Shown here piece after piece: positions 1 to 11,125 of a stretch of 64,000 nucleotides of DNA; the stretch's first letter is position 1; each line of letters starts with the position of its first letter. The DNA lies in NCBI GenBank assembly GCA_015680685.1, contig MNCI01033721.1, positions 146,367 through 210,366 on the forward strand. Direction: 5' to 3'. A program made the position numbers and the translations under genes. The stretch comes from Gnetum montanum (Eukaryota > Streptophyta > Gnetopsida > Gnetales > Gnetaceae). Under the pieces are notes generated by a model. The model was not told the DNA's origin and made no database searches. It was given only the letters and a program-made list of their open reading frames with translations.

Positions 1-2
1 AG

Positions 3-839
3 GAGGTTCGGGCATTATGATAGAAGTCTGCAATCGAGATTGCTGCTTGGAAAAACGAGGCTGTAAAATTTGAAAAAGTCAAAAATCATTACAGGAACCA
101 AGTGGAATTGCAGAAGGAGGTAAACGAGAAGTACATTCAAGTCTCCAAAGCCAAGATGAACCAAGTGCTCCAGCAGCTTCGACAGAGAGGTGATGTATGG
201 CCATCTATCTTTGATGGGTTGAATGCCTACAACAAAGCAGAAATCCATCTAAAGGAGCTGCAGATTGAGGAAATGATAGAATACATGGAGTTGGCCAACC
301 TTCGATATGCAAACTTGGCTATGCTCACAGCTAGGAGACTACGGTTAGAGTTAGAAAAACAAGTGGCCGCCTCGTATTCCATATACGAGGGTGAGATCTA
401 GGCGTACAAGGCAATAAAACAAAAGCTAGCAACAATAAGCGCAGAACTCGAGATCCTCCGTCCAAGCTTTGAAGGACAATGTACTGTCACAAAGGACCTA
501 GCCCAATGAATGAATGACTACCAACAACTGCAATCCTCAATCCAAGCATTCAACATCGAACGCAAGCAGTTCGCAACTTGGTTTGTCAATCTAAAAGAAA
601 TCTTTTCGGCACTGCCATGCCCTTGGGAAGTTCCAACTCCAGCACACATTGGAGAAGCTGCCTGGATCGTGAATGATCCCAAAAGAAAAGAAGAAAAGAT
701 GAGGGCTCTCTTGGAGGCTTTCTGGCTGCCTCTAGAAGTTGCAGCTGCTGCAGGTCAACCGTCATTCGTGCCGCCACCAACGCATGGGCCAGAGGTTGGA
801 GAAGGACTATCAGAACCACCACCCCTAGGGACGGTGTGA
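3..839 (+). pseudogene. C-terminal part of third ORF (coiled-coil protein), element G
   Basis: One reading frame runs from the window edge to TGA at 837-839, broken by four stops: TGA-TAG near 18-23, TAG at 399-401 and one before MNDYQQ. The protein is charged and heptad-like (QKEVNEKYIQVSKAKMNQVL), then passes through SYSIYEGE and a C-terminal domain with CPWEVP and EKMRALLEAFWLP, ending PPPLGTV. The same order and ending occur at 60062-61415 in element B and, shortened, at 11126-11707 in H, so this is the third ORF of an Athila-like retrotransposon, between pol and the 3' LTR. It is not gag, protease, RT or integrase. Its function is unknown. Extra ORFs in this position are known in plant Athila and Tat elements. 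The start lies outside the window. Confidence 0.75.
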
Positions 840-1080
840 CCTTCTCTAGCAATTTTGTACATCATTCCACATAGCAAAGGCTCTAGGACTAATGAGGTGT
901 TCAATTTTGTCTCTGAACACCGCCATTTCTGTAGTTTATTCTTCTCTGTAACTCGGGCACTTGGTCAAATTCATGTTGTGTCATGTGTGTGTCATGTATG
1001 TGTTTTAGTTATGTGTGTTGCAAATAAGAATCCATACCTTCCAATTTGTAAAGTAACTCGAGGACGAGTTTTTGCTCAAT

Positions 1081-1090
1081 CGTGGGGGTA
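1081..1090 (+). promoter_or_regulatory. Polypurine tract (plus-strand primer) of element G
   Basis: CGTGGGGGTA stands directly before the 3' LTR start TGATGAAGTG. The same tract precedes the 3' LTRs of H (11882-11890) and B (61650-61658). About 35 bases before it are also conserved among the three (TTGAGGATGAG-like, then TTCA-TCG). Positions 840-1080 hold only 3' untranslated sequence. Confidence 0.75.
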
Positions 1091-1935
1091 TGATGAAGTG
1101 TCATTGAGTCCTGCATCAAAAAGGCTGTGTATACGCAGCTGTGCCGACGCGGGCCAGTCGACATGGCCTTCCTATGTAGACGTGGCCCTGTTTACGTAGT
1201 CGTCCATCTTAGCCTATAAATAAGAGGGCCTTCCACCTCATTTAGGCATCTTTCAGTTAGTTGTAGTGAAGCTCTTGCAGTTTGTTTCTGCAAGAGATAG
1301 AAATTTTTCAAGTGCCTGCAGTAGGTGTAAGAAAAGTGATCAGCTCTTTATTCAAGCGTTGATGTATCTGAGCCCATTGGCATGACAGTAATAAAGATGA
1401 ATTATTCAAGCATTCCTTGCAGCATTTGGACTTAGCTACTTTATGCATTCAGTAGTTTAATATATTTATGCTTTGTTAGTTACATGTTACTTACTTAAGT
1501 TTCTGTTATTATTCATTTGTAGTTTGTAAAGGCCATAAGTACGACCATCTCGAACATAAATCAAACACTTGGTAAACCCAGTGACGCTTAACGTCTGGTA
1601 GCCCAGAAGTGTTAGGAAATGCTCAGAATGTGCTCAAAAGATGGGATCAAATACTTATGTTAGGAATAGTTAGAATACAAGATAGGATAATTAGAGATTA
1701 GATAATAGTTTATTTCCTACCTTTTACACCTTAAATTAGCCACCAAAAGATATGCAAAAAGCTATACAAATCATTAGCCTTAACCTCACTTAACCATCGT
1801 AAACGAAACATCACAAGTGAGATTAGGAAGACAATGACCATTCTAACCCAAAGTTCCACTGGTTAGAGTCTAGTGTATATTAAGTACTTACAGTCTACAG
1901 AATTCGTCCAGGTTGCATGTGAACGCTCGTGATTC
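1091..1935 (+). repeat. 3' LTR of element G, truncated at its right end
   Basis: Starts TGATGAAGTG straight after the purine tract and is similar to the LTRs of B (49295-50187, 61659-62555) through TATA, the ACTTGGTAAACCCAGTG region and the GAACGCTCGTGATTC block. The expected last 40-50 bases, ending CTCACCACTCATCA, are missing. The sequence changes at about 1932-1937 into the protease of element F on the other strand. U3 carries repeated GACGTGGCC-like words (1140-1200). Confidence 0.8.
1215..1224 (+). promoter_or_regulatory. TATA box of G LTR
   Basis: TATAAATAAG lies about 125 bases into the LTR, at the same relative place as TATAAATA in the LTRs of B and H. Taken as the U3 core promoter. 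Confidence 0.6.
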
Positions 1936-2137
1936 CGAATATTGCTCTTCTTGAGTGGAGGCAGGTTCTAGGTTTTATACAATTCTTGTGAGATTAAGTT
2001 GACTCGAAGCTTGAGTCAAGGAGAGCCTTATGGGGTTCATTCCCAGTGACTTGGAGATATACTAGGGGGACCCCGGGATCAGATAATTTCTTGGGAAGGT
2101 GGCCTTCTTTAATCTAATTAGTAACAATATGTGTTAA
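1935..2137 (-). pseudogene. Retroviral-type aspartic protease fragment of F
   Basis: The minus-strand translation matches the protease region of B (52857 on) along its length: MLTH, IKEGHLPKKLSDPG, NEPHKALLDS. The catalytic triplet DSG of B reads DSS here, and a frameshift follows (LISQELYKT is in another frame). The sequence runs to SNIR-like codons and is then cut by the junction with the LTR of G, so only the N-terminal third of the domain remains. Confidence 0.75.
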
Positions 2138-4617
2138 CATAACCGTGTGCATCGGGCACGATTTTTTATTTGAAGGGAGTCCTGAAACTTTGTTTGGTAT
2201 GGCGGTGTTTAGAAGTTCAACTGCTTGTGAGGATGAGGGCTTATTTGGATTGTTGGTTCTGGAGAAGGGTCTTTTCGTCATAACATTGTTAGGGCCAACT
2301 GATGGTGGAGGATTGGAAGCCCTTGTAACATTGGGTTGTTGCAGTTGAGTGGGAAATGCCTTTGGCATTGTTGGAGCGGTTGGTGGTGGTGGAGCTACTG
2401 GCATGAGAGGCACGAATGGATTTGGAGGATGGTATACATGCAGAGTGTCTCTTCTAGGAGGGGAAGTCTAAAAATATTCCCGAATTGGGTAGTGACGCTG
2501 TGGAGTTGTGTAACCCATAGGGTTACTTGGAGGGATCGACTGCCGGTAAGGGTATTGATGTTTTGGCGGTGGCATCCCCCATGACTGTGGGTATTGCCAC
2601 TACTGATGTTGTCCGACAGGTTGTGGTGGAGTTCCACTTGGATAGTACGTTAATGGTTGGTGGAACTATTTTGGGTTAACTTGAGGATAAGGCAACCTTC
2701 GGGGTTTTTGCCGTCTGTTCAGTCTTGGATTGAGTACATACACCCCAAATTCTTATAGATGTGAGATGATTGGACAACATCCCTCAGGATGGTCATAGTA
2801 GCAGATCTCACATCCACCGTCATCGTTTGTGTCTGAATTCACAACCTCATTGGAGATAGTAATTTTCCCCTTACCCTTATCACGTGCAGGGTCTGAATCT
2901 CTCCGCTTTTTCTTACCTTTGTCACTACTTTGTTTCACCTTAGACTCTTCTACAATTTTCAAGACAATTTCAAGCCTAGAGTCTAAGGAACTCCATACGT
3001 TATCTACCTTAGCCACTAGTTCTGTTATGAGTTTTTGAATCAGCAAGGTTTTCCTATTCAACAACTCTTCGATTGGTGACTCATCCTCTTCATCGCAAAA
3101 CTTCACTCCCTTCTTTCAAAGAGAGGGATCATGGTTGTACTCTTCTACACTTTCCCTTTTTCATAGCTCCTCTTCTTCTTTTTCTACTTGCTCCAACAAG
3201 CGATGAACTTCATGGGCTCGAAGTTTTGATAGTCTCCCTTAGGAATAAGTCCCAAGGGTTCTTCTAGTTTCATGTCTGAGCCCATCTACGATGTGGCAGA
3301 GTTGATCCCGTTGAGCGTAACCATGGCCCAAGCAATGATGTAGCAATATGTAGTAGCAGGCCATGGCAGCATCCAAGGGTTCATGAATACCCTACTTCCA
3401 TCCTTGGATCTGCTTACGCAAATTGGACACTCTAGAGTACGTTTGATACTTATTGTTGAACAACTCTAACATCGTACTCCACCTCCTGATGGTTTTCGGT
3501 TCTAAGGACCGGTACCAGCTCTCTACTTCCTTGGTGAGTGTCCTGGGAAACAACTTAAGTTTCTTCCACTTGTTCTCAATGTTTTGCAAGGCACAGGCAT
3601 CGTGGAATTCTTGTAAATGATGTTGCGGATTAGCGTTGTATCCCCCTTCAAATTGTGGATGTTGTTCATGTCTAAGTGTTTAATCCGACTATCCTTTAAA
3701 TGCCTTGTTGGAATCCTAACTGCCTTCATTATATCGAGCATACTTTGGGTTGCAAGTAGGGGCTTGTCACGATCATCTCTTTCATGACGCCTGTGATGTC
3801 TTCGTTGTTCCCTACTTTCCCTTCGTTTATGCCCTTGTCCTCTCTCTCGACTCTCTCGTCAAGGTTTCTCATTTTCCTTACTTTTATCCTCTTCATTATG
3901 CTCTTCATGATTGCACCTTGATGTGGAAGGAGAGGATGAGTGATGAGAAGAAGGAGAAGAAGAAGGAGAACCATCGCCGTGGCGATGTTTCCTACCTTCT
4001 ATTTGGCTGCTTCGGCGTCGATCGTGGTGACAATCTAAGTGTCCATCCTTATTATGAGTTATTGTTCCCCCTGTGAACAACTGGTGTTCACAGGCATCAG
4101 AACCAGTGTTATATATCATTGATCATAGGTTCTGATACCCAACCTCCTCACCATCTTTAGGAGGGGGAACATCTCTTGTTAGAGAACCCATGATGATGGG
4201 CCCATCATCTCTAGTTTTGCTATGAACGTGCGGGCCTTTGCCCTTCGACCATGTATGTTGATTCTCCTGCCTTGTGTCCCTCATACGTTGTAAATCTGTG
4301 GGATGATAATCCCTTGTGTCAAAGTCTGCTGCAATATATTCAGCATATAATTCTGTCATGCTAGTCTGTGCCAAAGCACGGAGAAGCATGTTAGGGACTA
4401 CTCAATCTGGAGGTAACACTATGTTACCAAACAAATATCTCCAGTGCATTTGTTCATCTTGATGGAGGATAAAAGTATAATCAGGTATATACTCATCAGG
4501 ATGAGTATATGTCACTTTATATTGTTGAGGAACTGGCTGATTTAGGCTATGTGTTTTTGATTACCGACTGTCTTTTGTATTATCCCTAGGTGATGTGCTC
4601 TTGTGAGAAAAAGACAT
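2138..4617 (-). pseudogene. gag: gag of element F
   Basis: Translation starts at ATG 4617 (MSFSHKSTSP), 125 bases after the PBS. Order: N-terminal THPDEYIPDYTFILHQ region shared with B; an Asp/Ser/His-rich linker with SSPSSSPSSHH (about 3859-4119); the capsid core with LKLFPRTLTKEVESWYRSLEP and QTYSRVSNLRKQIQGWK (3392-3600), a Ty3-type retrotrans_gag signature; a basic stretch (GKKKRRDSDPARDKGKGK); a zinc knuckle CEICYYDHPEGCC near 2780; and a Pro-rich tail (2114-2640). Several stops and frame changes break it. The knuckle has spacing C-x2-C-x3-H-x3/4-C rather than the usual C-x2-C-x4-H-x4-C, as in B and H. Confidence 0.8.
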
Positions 4618-4740
4618 TGTTATTTTGGTGTGCTAATTAAACCATTATTAAATTTTTCTATTTTATTAACCCTAAGGTTCGTTTAAGCTTCCAATGATGT
4701 AAATGATCTTTTATGTCCTACTTAGCGCACAAACACTTAG

Positions 4741-4758
4741 TCCCCAGCAACGGCGCTA
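4741..4758 (-). promoter_or_regulatory. tRNA-Asp primer-binding site of F
   Basis: The minus strand reads TAGCGCCGTTGCTGGGGA, two mismatches from the complement of the plant tRNA-Asp 3' end (TGGCGCCGTTGCCGGGGA). It follows the LTR end CATCA after one to two bases. This primer is typical of Athila elements. Confidence 0.85.
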
Positions 4759-5210
4759 ATGATGAGTGGTGAGGTACCCCTACACTCAACCATATGAAAC
4801 GAGTGTAGCATGTGCGATCTGGTCGAACTCTACAGACTAAATGCCTACATGCCTCATGGAACACTTAAGGCTAACCATTCGTTGTCTTCCCAAACTTACT
4901 TGTAGTTGTCACAGTGTATGATTCAGTAAGTTCGAGGTATATGATTTTTATAGTCTTTTTATGTTTTCCTCCTATGCTAACAGGGTGAAGGGTTGAGAGA
5001 CTAATTCCTAATTTTAACTAATAACTAAGTCTAAATTACCTAGCGTCAGCATCCGTTCCCACTTACTGTACACACCCTGAACCGATGCAACCGTGGCTAC
5101 CAAACGCTAATCGTCACTGGGATCACCAGGCGTAACGCACGTGCTCAAAGTGGTCGTACTGAGGCACTTAACTAGGAGGAAAGGGTTGAGAGAATCTAAT
5201 CTAGCCTAAG

Positions 5211-5391
5211 TGCGATGAGTGGCCGATTCCTTGACTAACCATACACATCTGGAACTACCACTGGGATTACCAAGCGTAGATCCTGGATACGCCACTGGGT
5301 TACCAAGTAGTCACGCTAGATGCTCATAATCAAGTCGTACTCATACCACATGCGATGAGCAGCTGATTCCTTGACTAACTGTACACATCCT
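5211..5391. repeat. Internal tandem duplication in F LTR
   Basis: TGCGATGAGTGGCCGATTCC at 5211 recurs as TGCGATGAGCAGCTGATTCC at 5352, each followed by TTGACTAAC and TACACATC. The period is 141 bases. The H LTR has one copy of this segment. Confidence 0.7.
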
Positions 5392-5400
5392 TAGATGCTC

Positions 5401-5634
5401 NNNNNNNNNNNNNNNNNNNNNNNNNNNNNNNNNNNNNNNNNNNNNNNNNNNNNNNNNNNNNNNNNNNNNNNNNNNNNNNNNNNNNNNNNNNNNNNNNNNN
5501 NNNNNNNNNNNNNNNNNNNNNNNNNNNNNNNNNNNNNNNNNNNNNNNNNNNNNNNNNNNNNNNNNNNNNNNNNNNNNNNNNNNNNNNNNNNNNNNNNNNN
5601 NNNNNNNNNNNNNNNNNNNNNNNNNNNNNNNNNN
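5401..5634. other. Assembly gap (234 N)
   Basis: A run of N within the U3 of the F LTR. It sits next to GATATC palindromes, which probably hindered assembly. Apparent ORFs crossing it have no meaning. Confidence 0.95.
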
Positions 5635-5690
5635 CGCGATATCGTAGGGGATGACGCGATATCGCAGCTCATGCGAATTGCGTCTCATCA

Positions 5691-6471
5691 ATTTTAATTT
5701 GACGTTAGTGGCTAGTTTTTTTACACTTAGAGGATGTTACTTCTTTACTAATCATGAAGGTGGAAGAGGTGGTGTCCTTTGTGTTACTTTAAAATATTCT
5801 TCTTGTACCATTGATTTTGGTTGTATTTCTAAACATAGATTTTGTTAGAGTTTTGTGACAACTTTAATATATTTAAGGATCTTATGGTTAAGAACTTAAC
5901 TCATGACTCCTCAACCTATTCTTTCATATCATAACTAGTAATTAAAGTTATTTATGAACATGATAGATTATAATTTACAACAATGATTTTTGGACTTGTG
6001 ATAGAAACTATAGACATCCTTGGTCAACTTGTGCACAAACTTTACATACAACGTAGCTACACTTCTTTGTATCTTTTTCTTTACTCCAATGAAGCTTCTT
6101 GAGTGACCTTTGCTTCATATTTAAAAAATTGGATCACACTTAAGCTTGGCTCAACTTGTGAACCTTCTCTTCCTCTTTAGGAAACTGGATTCTCACTCAT
6201 TTTTGAGTCTACTTGGCACATTCACGTCTTTGGAAAAGGATGCTCAATTACACCTTTGACTATTCAATTATGAAGTTCATCATAGGTTACTATGGTTGAT
6301 CATAATAACTTCTTCATCTTTACTTCTTAGATGTTCAATCATTCATTATTTTAGACTTCTTTTTCTTTTTCTTCTTCTCTAAATTACAACTATCTTTCTA
6401 GTTTGCTTATTCTTCTTACTTACATATTTTCTCTTCTCATGGTGACACACTTTTCACACTTCCTAACTTTA
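5691..6471. other. AT-rich spacer between F and H, nothing recognised
   Basis: Only short open frames with no recognisable motif. It is the left half of the site into which H inserted; the right half resumes at 12531. Confidence 0.5.
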
Positions 6472-6476
6472 ATGAT
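6472..6476. repeat. Target-site duplication of H, left copy (ATGAT)
   Basis: ATGAT directly before the 5' LTR start TGATGAGTCA. An identical ATGAT follows the 3' LTR at 12526-12530. Five bases is the normal duplication for this integrase family. Confidence 0.85.
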
Positions 6477-6502
6477 TGATGAGTCAAGAATTTTTTGGCT
6501 AT

Positions 6503-6567
6503 GATATCACAACCGTGATATCACATGGGCTGCGATATCGCATATGCGATGTATCGTACGCGATATC
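6503..6567. promoter_or_regulatory. GATATC palindrome cluster in U3 of H (four copies)
   Basis: GATATC at 6503, 6517, 6534 and 6562, mostly within GTGATATCAC or GCGATATCGC, 23-87 bases upstream of the TATA box. The 3' LTR has nine such sites. Function is inferred as an enhancer or binding-site array. Confidence 0.6.
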
Positions 6568-6589
6568 ACGTCCTTCCTATCGCCAGTTC

Positions 6590-6597
6590 TATAAATA
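6590..6597 (+). promoter_or_regulatory. TATA box of H 5' LTR
   Basis: TATAAATA just downstream of the palindrome cluster. The 3' LTR has TATAAATG at 12080-12087. Confidence 0.6.
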
Positions 6598-7320
6598 AGA
6601 GGTGGCTCTCCCTCATTTGATAACATAGATTAGGAGTAGCGAAGCTCTGGCAATTTGATCCCTCCAAAGATAGATTATTTTCCCGTGTTTGCCCGCAGTG
6701 TGGTGAATGTAATTGTATGGCATCCTTTATTCGAGTGTGACATACTTGGACACACACATGACCGACAATAAAGATCGAGATTACTTCATCATTGCAGCAT
6801 TCACTTTGTTTATTTATTTTTTTAATTTTTATTCATTGCTTTCCTATTTAGTACTCTCTCACCCTTATCTCCTAGCAACGCGAAATGAGTACGACTTGAT
6901 TATGAGCATTTAAGTGTGACTACTTGGTAACCTAGTGGCGTACCTAGGATCTACGCTTGGTAATCCCAGTGGTAATCGTCCACGAGGTCCAAGATTTGTA
7001 TGGATGATCAAGGAACGGATGCTCATCACACTTAGGCTAGATTAGATTCTCTTACCCTTTCTCTCCTAGCTTAGCTTAGTTAATATTATCTTCCATTGCC
7101 TTTAGGAGTAGCATTAGATTTTAACACATCATACATCTCACTCTGGACTAAACCATACGTGACAAATATAATACTAGTCCAGGTGGAAAGACAACGAACT
7201 GTGACCTAAGGCTAACTATCTAGGTGCCACAACTAGTCCGTCTGCGGAGTTCTACCGGATCGCACGTGAGAACACTCGTATTCGTATGGTTGAGTGTAGG
7301 GGTATCTCACCACTCATCAT

Positions 7321-7338
7321 TGGCGTTGTTGCCGGGGA
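7321..7338 (+). promoter_or_regulatory. tRNA-Asp primer-binding site of H
   Basis: TGGCGTTGTTGCCGGGGA, one base after the LTR end. It differs from the complement of tRNA-Asp only by CC to TT at positions 6-7. Confidence 0.9.
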
Positions 7339-7450
7339 CGGTGCTAGTTATCTAGATTAGTTATATCATACAAGGTCGATGTAAAGAACTTAATAATATA
7401 TATCTTAGAAATAAGTAATTATAAAAAGTCACACAAATTCACACACAACA

Positions 7451-9237
7451 ATGCCTCTCTTACAAGACGATAATAACGCCACACCTAGTGAGGAAGTTCA
7501 TTGGAGAACCAACGAACTATATGATGATGAAGATTGGAGTATACAACCTAAAGTAGGAGTTTCTTATAAACATGAACAAAAAAAACATCATCACAACGCA
7601 AGAAAGAATAACTTACCCGATGACGATGAACCCCCACTGGCCACTACAAGCTTAACGCAAATACAAGAGGCTATTCGAATCTCACGTAGGCATCGTAAAG
7701 AGAGCCGTCTACCTAGGCTCTATTTAAAAAATTTTCCTAAATTTTTAGGAGCCTATGACTTAGATCCTCAACAACATTTACTAGCCTTCTACGATGCTTG
7801 CACATGGAACAACATTGATAACAGGTGGCAAAAACTTAAGCTCTTTCCTATGACACTCATTGACCAAGAAAAAGTATGGTATAGATCATTAAAACCAAAT
7901 TCGATACAACGCTGGTCAACAATGGTAGAAGTATTTAACGAAAAATATCAAACCTACGTAAGAGTGTCAGCCTTGAGGAAACAAATCCAAGGATGGAAAA
8001 AAGCATAACATGAACCCTTGGACATGGCCTTAGAAAGATATTATGCACTGTTAAACAACTGTCCAGGCCATGGGTTTTCCGAGGAAAGGCTAATGTACCA
8101 TATCATTGNGAGAAATCAACTAATCTCAAGGTGGAAACATCACCTTTGCCAATACAACAAACATTAGAAGAAGCCGAGGCAAAGATCAATAAGATGTTGG
8201 AACAAATGAATCAAAAGTGTGGAGAATATATCAACATCATTGGAGATAGATTTTTGACAACCCAAGAAGTAGGACGAAACAGTAGACAATCAAAAAGAAG
8301 GGATAAGGAAAATAAGAGCTCAACTGCCAATCATACATATGAATGTAACATATGCCTATACGATCACCCCAAAGTCCAATGCCCAATATTGTCACATCTA
8401 CATGAGCATTCGGGAAACACGTTACATCTAGAGTTCATACAGAGATACTATGTTCGATCACAGTTGCAACAATCCTAGTCATGGGGGAGACCACCCTTAT
8501 ATTGGAGACACCCTTCATATCATCCGAATCCAAATGCTTATCATGTTCAACATCCTGTTTCTCCAACTAGGCCAACATACTTTATCTCACCACACTACTA
8601 TTCTCCACAATACTATCAACCCACGCTTCCAACACAACCACCACCTTGTGCACCTTATGCTCCTCCACACTTTTAACATTCTCATCCTTTCCCTCCTTCC
8701 ACAGTGCCACCAACTATTCGTAAGGTGCCTGCACCATAGCAACAACCCACAAACGTTACTTGTGCTAATACTACCAATAGCAGTGAGAAATCTCCTCAAC
8801 ATCCAAAGCACCCCTTCTTTAAACATGGCCATAAGAAGGGACAACATAATTCTGAGGCCACTACATCTTCCAACCCAGCACAAGTCCCACACTATGGTGC
8901 ACCCTCATCTTCAAACCCAATGCCTCATGTTACTTCATCAAGGTCACCAACTAACACTCCAACAACCATACGGCCCAATGAACACAGACATGGAGAGCGA
9001 CAACCCAATCCTTACATACCATCTAACGATCCCAAACATCATAGTGGATCAACTTGTTATCTAGGAACTACATCGTATAAAGTGCCCCACTATGCTTATT
9101 ATAATCAAGTGTGTGAATCCCAATGGGGCAAGTATGGACTAGTTCCAATATTTCCAACATGCAAGGATCCTCATCTCTCATTTATTAATCCTTGCCATGC
9201 TCAACTGATTAGTTATGGGGGATATTCCCCATTCTAA
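7451..9237 (+). pseudogene. gag: gag of element H
   Basis: The start ATG at 7451 gives MPLLQDDNNATPSEE, an acidic then His-rich N-terminus. The capsid core follows (PRLYLKNFPKFLGAYDLDP, KLKLFPMTL, VWYRSLKPNSIQRWSTMVEV, RKQIQGWKKA) up to a TAA at 8006-8008. The frame changes near the single N at 8109. The second frame continues to 9237 with a coiled segment, zinc knuckle CNICLYDHPKVQC near 8346 and a long Pro/Tyr/His-rich tail. It has three further stops (TAG 8476, TAA about 8673, TAG about 8739), each explained by a CAG or CAA codon. The product would be the capsid-nucleocapsid polyprotein. No protease follows. Confidence 0.82.
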
Positions 9238-11125
9238 ATAACAAGTAGCATTAATAAATATTTTTTGTTTTCTTTAATTTTACAACTTTTTGTTTTCTAG
9301 TTTTTCATTTTTCAACTTTTTGTTTTATCTTTTTGTATTTTTGTCTTTTTACACTTTTGTAAGTAATATCATCTATGAATAAAACACTCATGTGGATCGT
9401 TGGTTGAGGTGTGTTCTATGTTATTAAGTCATGAGTGAGAAATTATTTCAATAGTGAGCCCATTACACCCACTCATCCACTCTACAAATAAGAGTTTCTA
9501 TTCGAGGGTACAGTGATATTCTTGACATTTTTAAAAACTTAAAATTAATTTTGTGTTCATTGTACCCAGAATGAAGAAGGATGGACCAAGAGAGAATGAT
9601 TAGGGTGTGACATCAAGGGGACTTGTGGATTCTCTTTGGTGACCTCTGTGGGAGCTATCATACGACGTGGTTGTACTAAGATCCTTGTAGATCTAATGAA
9701 AAATGGGAGTAAGAGTAATCAAAAGGGCACTCAAAAATCAAACACTGTTCTAGGGAGTTCCACTGGAAAGACATGCACCCATGCCTGAAGGCTGGTAGCT
9801 TCTCTGAATTCAATTTTCAAAAAGAAAAAAATAAAGAGAAAAAGAAAATCAAAAAGAAAAGTGCCACAAAACAAAAATCACTCCTCCCTTGCATAAAACA
9901 CCAAGTGATCATACGCCTTGTTGTGATGGTACTCTCATAGTCGCTTGTCATGGGATGAAACAATGCAATGTCACTGATTAGAGGAATGGACTTGGTCCTG
10001 ATCTTGGAACAATGGGTTAATGACACTTTAAACATGCTTTACACGCAGGATTCACTGTGCCCTGGGTTAGTCACCTCATTTCCCAATCCCTTTCTATAGT
10101 TCGTCTCATCTCACTATTCGTATAATTGTAGCTCATATCCCGTGTAGCATAGAATTTTTACCTCATTTTGGTGATATTTACATGTGTGTGTTTTGTGGAG
10201 TTAGTGCGGATTACATTTAACCCTTCTAGTGCCCACGGACACTTTAAGTGTGGTTACACAAGGGCATTATAGGTTGAAACTTGCTTTGGGGAGGACCCAC
10301 TTATGTAATCTTTTGTAATATTCATTTATGACATAGCTCACACACACCATTTCTTACCCTCAGCACAATTTTCAAATGATTTTCTTTCCCTACTACTATC
10401 CCTTTGATTCAATGTTCCTATGAATCATTACATAGCCTTTTTCTCTACCATCCAAGGCCCTTACTGATAAATTCCACGCCATCATAATTTTTGTGCCTTC
10501 AGAACCAGTTGAATTACCCTGGAACCCTATAACAATCATCCAGATATCCTTAGTTTACATTGTTTAATTTCAAAAGAAATATTAAAAATTCGGTACATTC
10601 TCTAAGTGCCCTAACTTCAATGAAAATATATATACATGACCCCCCGCAACACTTAGTGTTATTTTTCCATTCACAAGGGGGGAGTTTTTGCAATTTTTCT
10701 CTGTGACTTGAGATTGTGTCCCCTTGCTTTTCTCACTCTATCTCACTCTCTGGTACTCCAATTTTTATTCCGTTTGAACCTACTTGAACCTGGAGTGTTT
10801 AGTTTAGTCATGGGGGAGGGGCACATGCCGAATAGTGCATAAATTTTTTGAAATTCATCCTCGCCCGAAGGACATCTTTAAGGGTAATTAGTTGTAGAAT
10901 TAAGAATAGCATGTGCCAAAAATAATTTCATCCCCTTAGCTATGCCAGAAAATTAAATTTGGAAACCACTTAAGTAAAGAGGACTCAACACTATAATCTT
11001 CCAGGGACATGTTCTTCCAATAATTAACATCACACAGAAATAAAGTAAATCTATTAAGGCAAGCAGTAAGGTATAACCTAACTTTGGTAACAACCTTACT
11101 AACAATTGGCTCCGTGTGATTGCAG
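9238..11125 (+). other. Untranslated spacer of H between gag and third ORF
   Basis: T-rich at the left, with no coherent reading frame. It matches the post-pol spacer of B in pieces: the T-rich GTTTTTT block, GGTGTGACATCAAGGGGA (about 9605 versus 57060), and GTCATGGGGGAG at 10807 versus 56527. It therefore marks where pol has been lost. Confidence 0.6.

Larger units (their letters stand above)
1935..5690 (-). mobile_element. Element F: truncated Athila-like LTR retrotransposon
   Basis: Read on the minus strand: 5' LTR (5690 to 4760), tRNA-Asp PBS (4758 to 4741), gag (from ATG at 4617), then the start of protease, which stops at about 1935 where it abuts the LTR of G. RT, RNase H, integrase, third ORF and 3' LTR are absent. 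The gag is closely related to those of B and H. No target-site duplication can be tested because the 3' end is lost. Confidence 0.8.
4760..5690 (-). repeat. 5' LTR of element F
   Basis: On the minus strand it begins TGATGAGACG (5690) and ends CCACTCATCA (4760), next to the PBS. Its R/U5 part matches the H LTR (GAGTACGACTTGATTATGAG, GGATCTACGCTTGGTAATCC). U3 keeps CGCGATATCG palindromes beside the assembly gap. Length is about 931 bases including 234 unknown. Confidence 0.8.
6477..7319 (+). repeat. 5' LTR of H
   Basis: Begins TGATGAGTCA and ends CCACTCATCA, an 8-base perfect terminal inverted repeat. U3 has four GATATC palindromes (6503-6567) and TATA at 6590. R/U5 includes TTGGTAATCCCAGTGG. 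It is 843 bases, about 295 longer than the aligned part of the 3' LTR, which lacks 6757-7050. Confidence 0.88.

Noticed and set aside
4741-4758. tRNA-like sequence
   Set aside because: Only 18 bases matching the 3' end complement of tRNA-Asp, at the LTR edge; it is a primer-binding site, not a tRNA gene. The same applies at 7321 and 50189.
5341-5697. Open frames across the N gap
   Set aside because: Made of unknown bases.
8450-9064. Long His-rich frame
   Set aside because: It is a shifted reading of the Pro/His-rich gag tail, whose main frame matches relatives and continues further.
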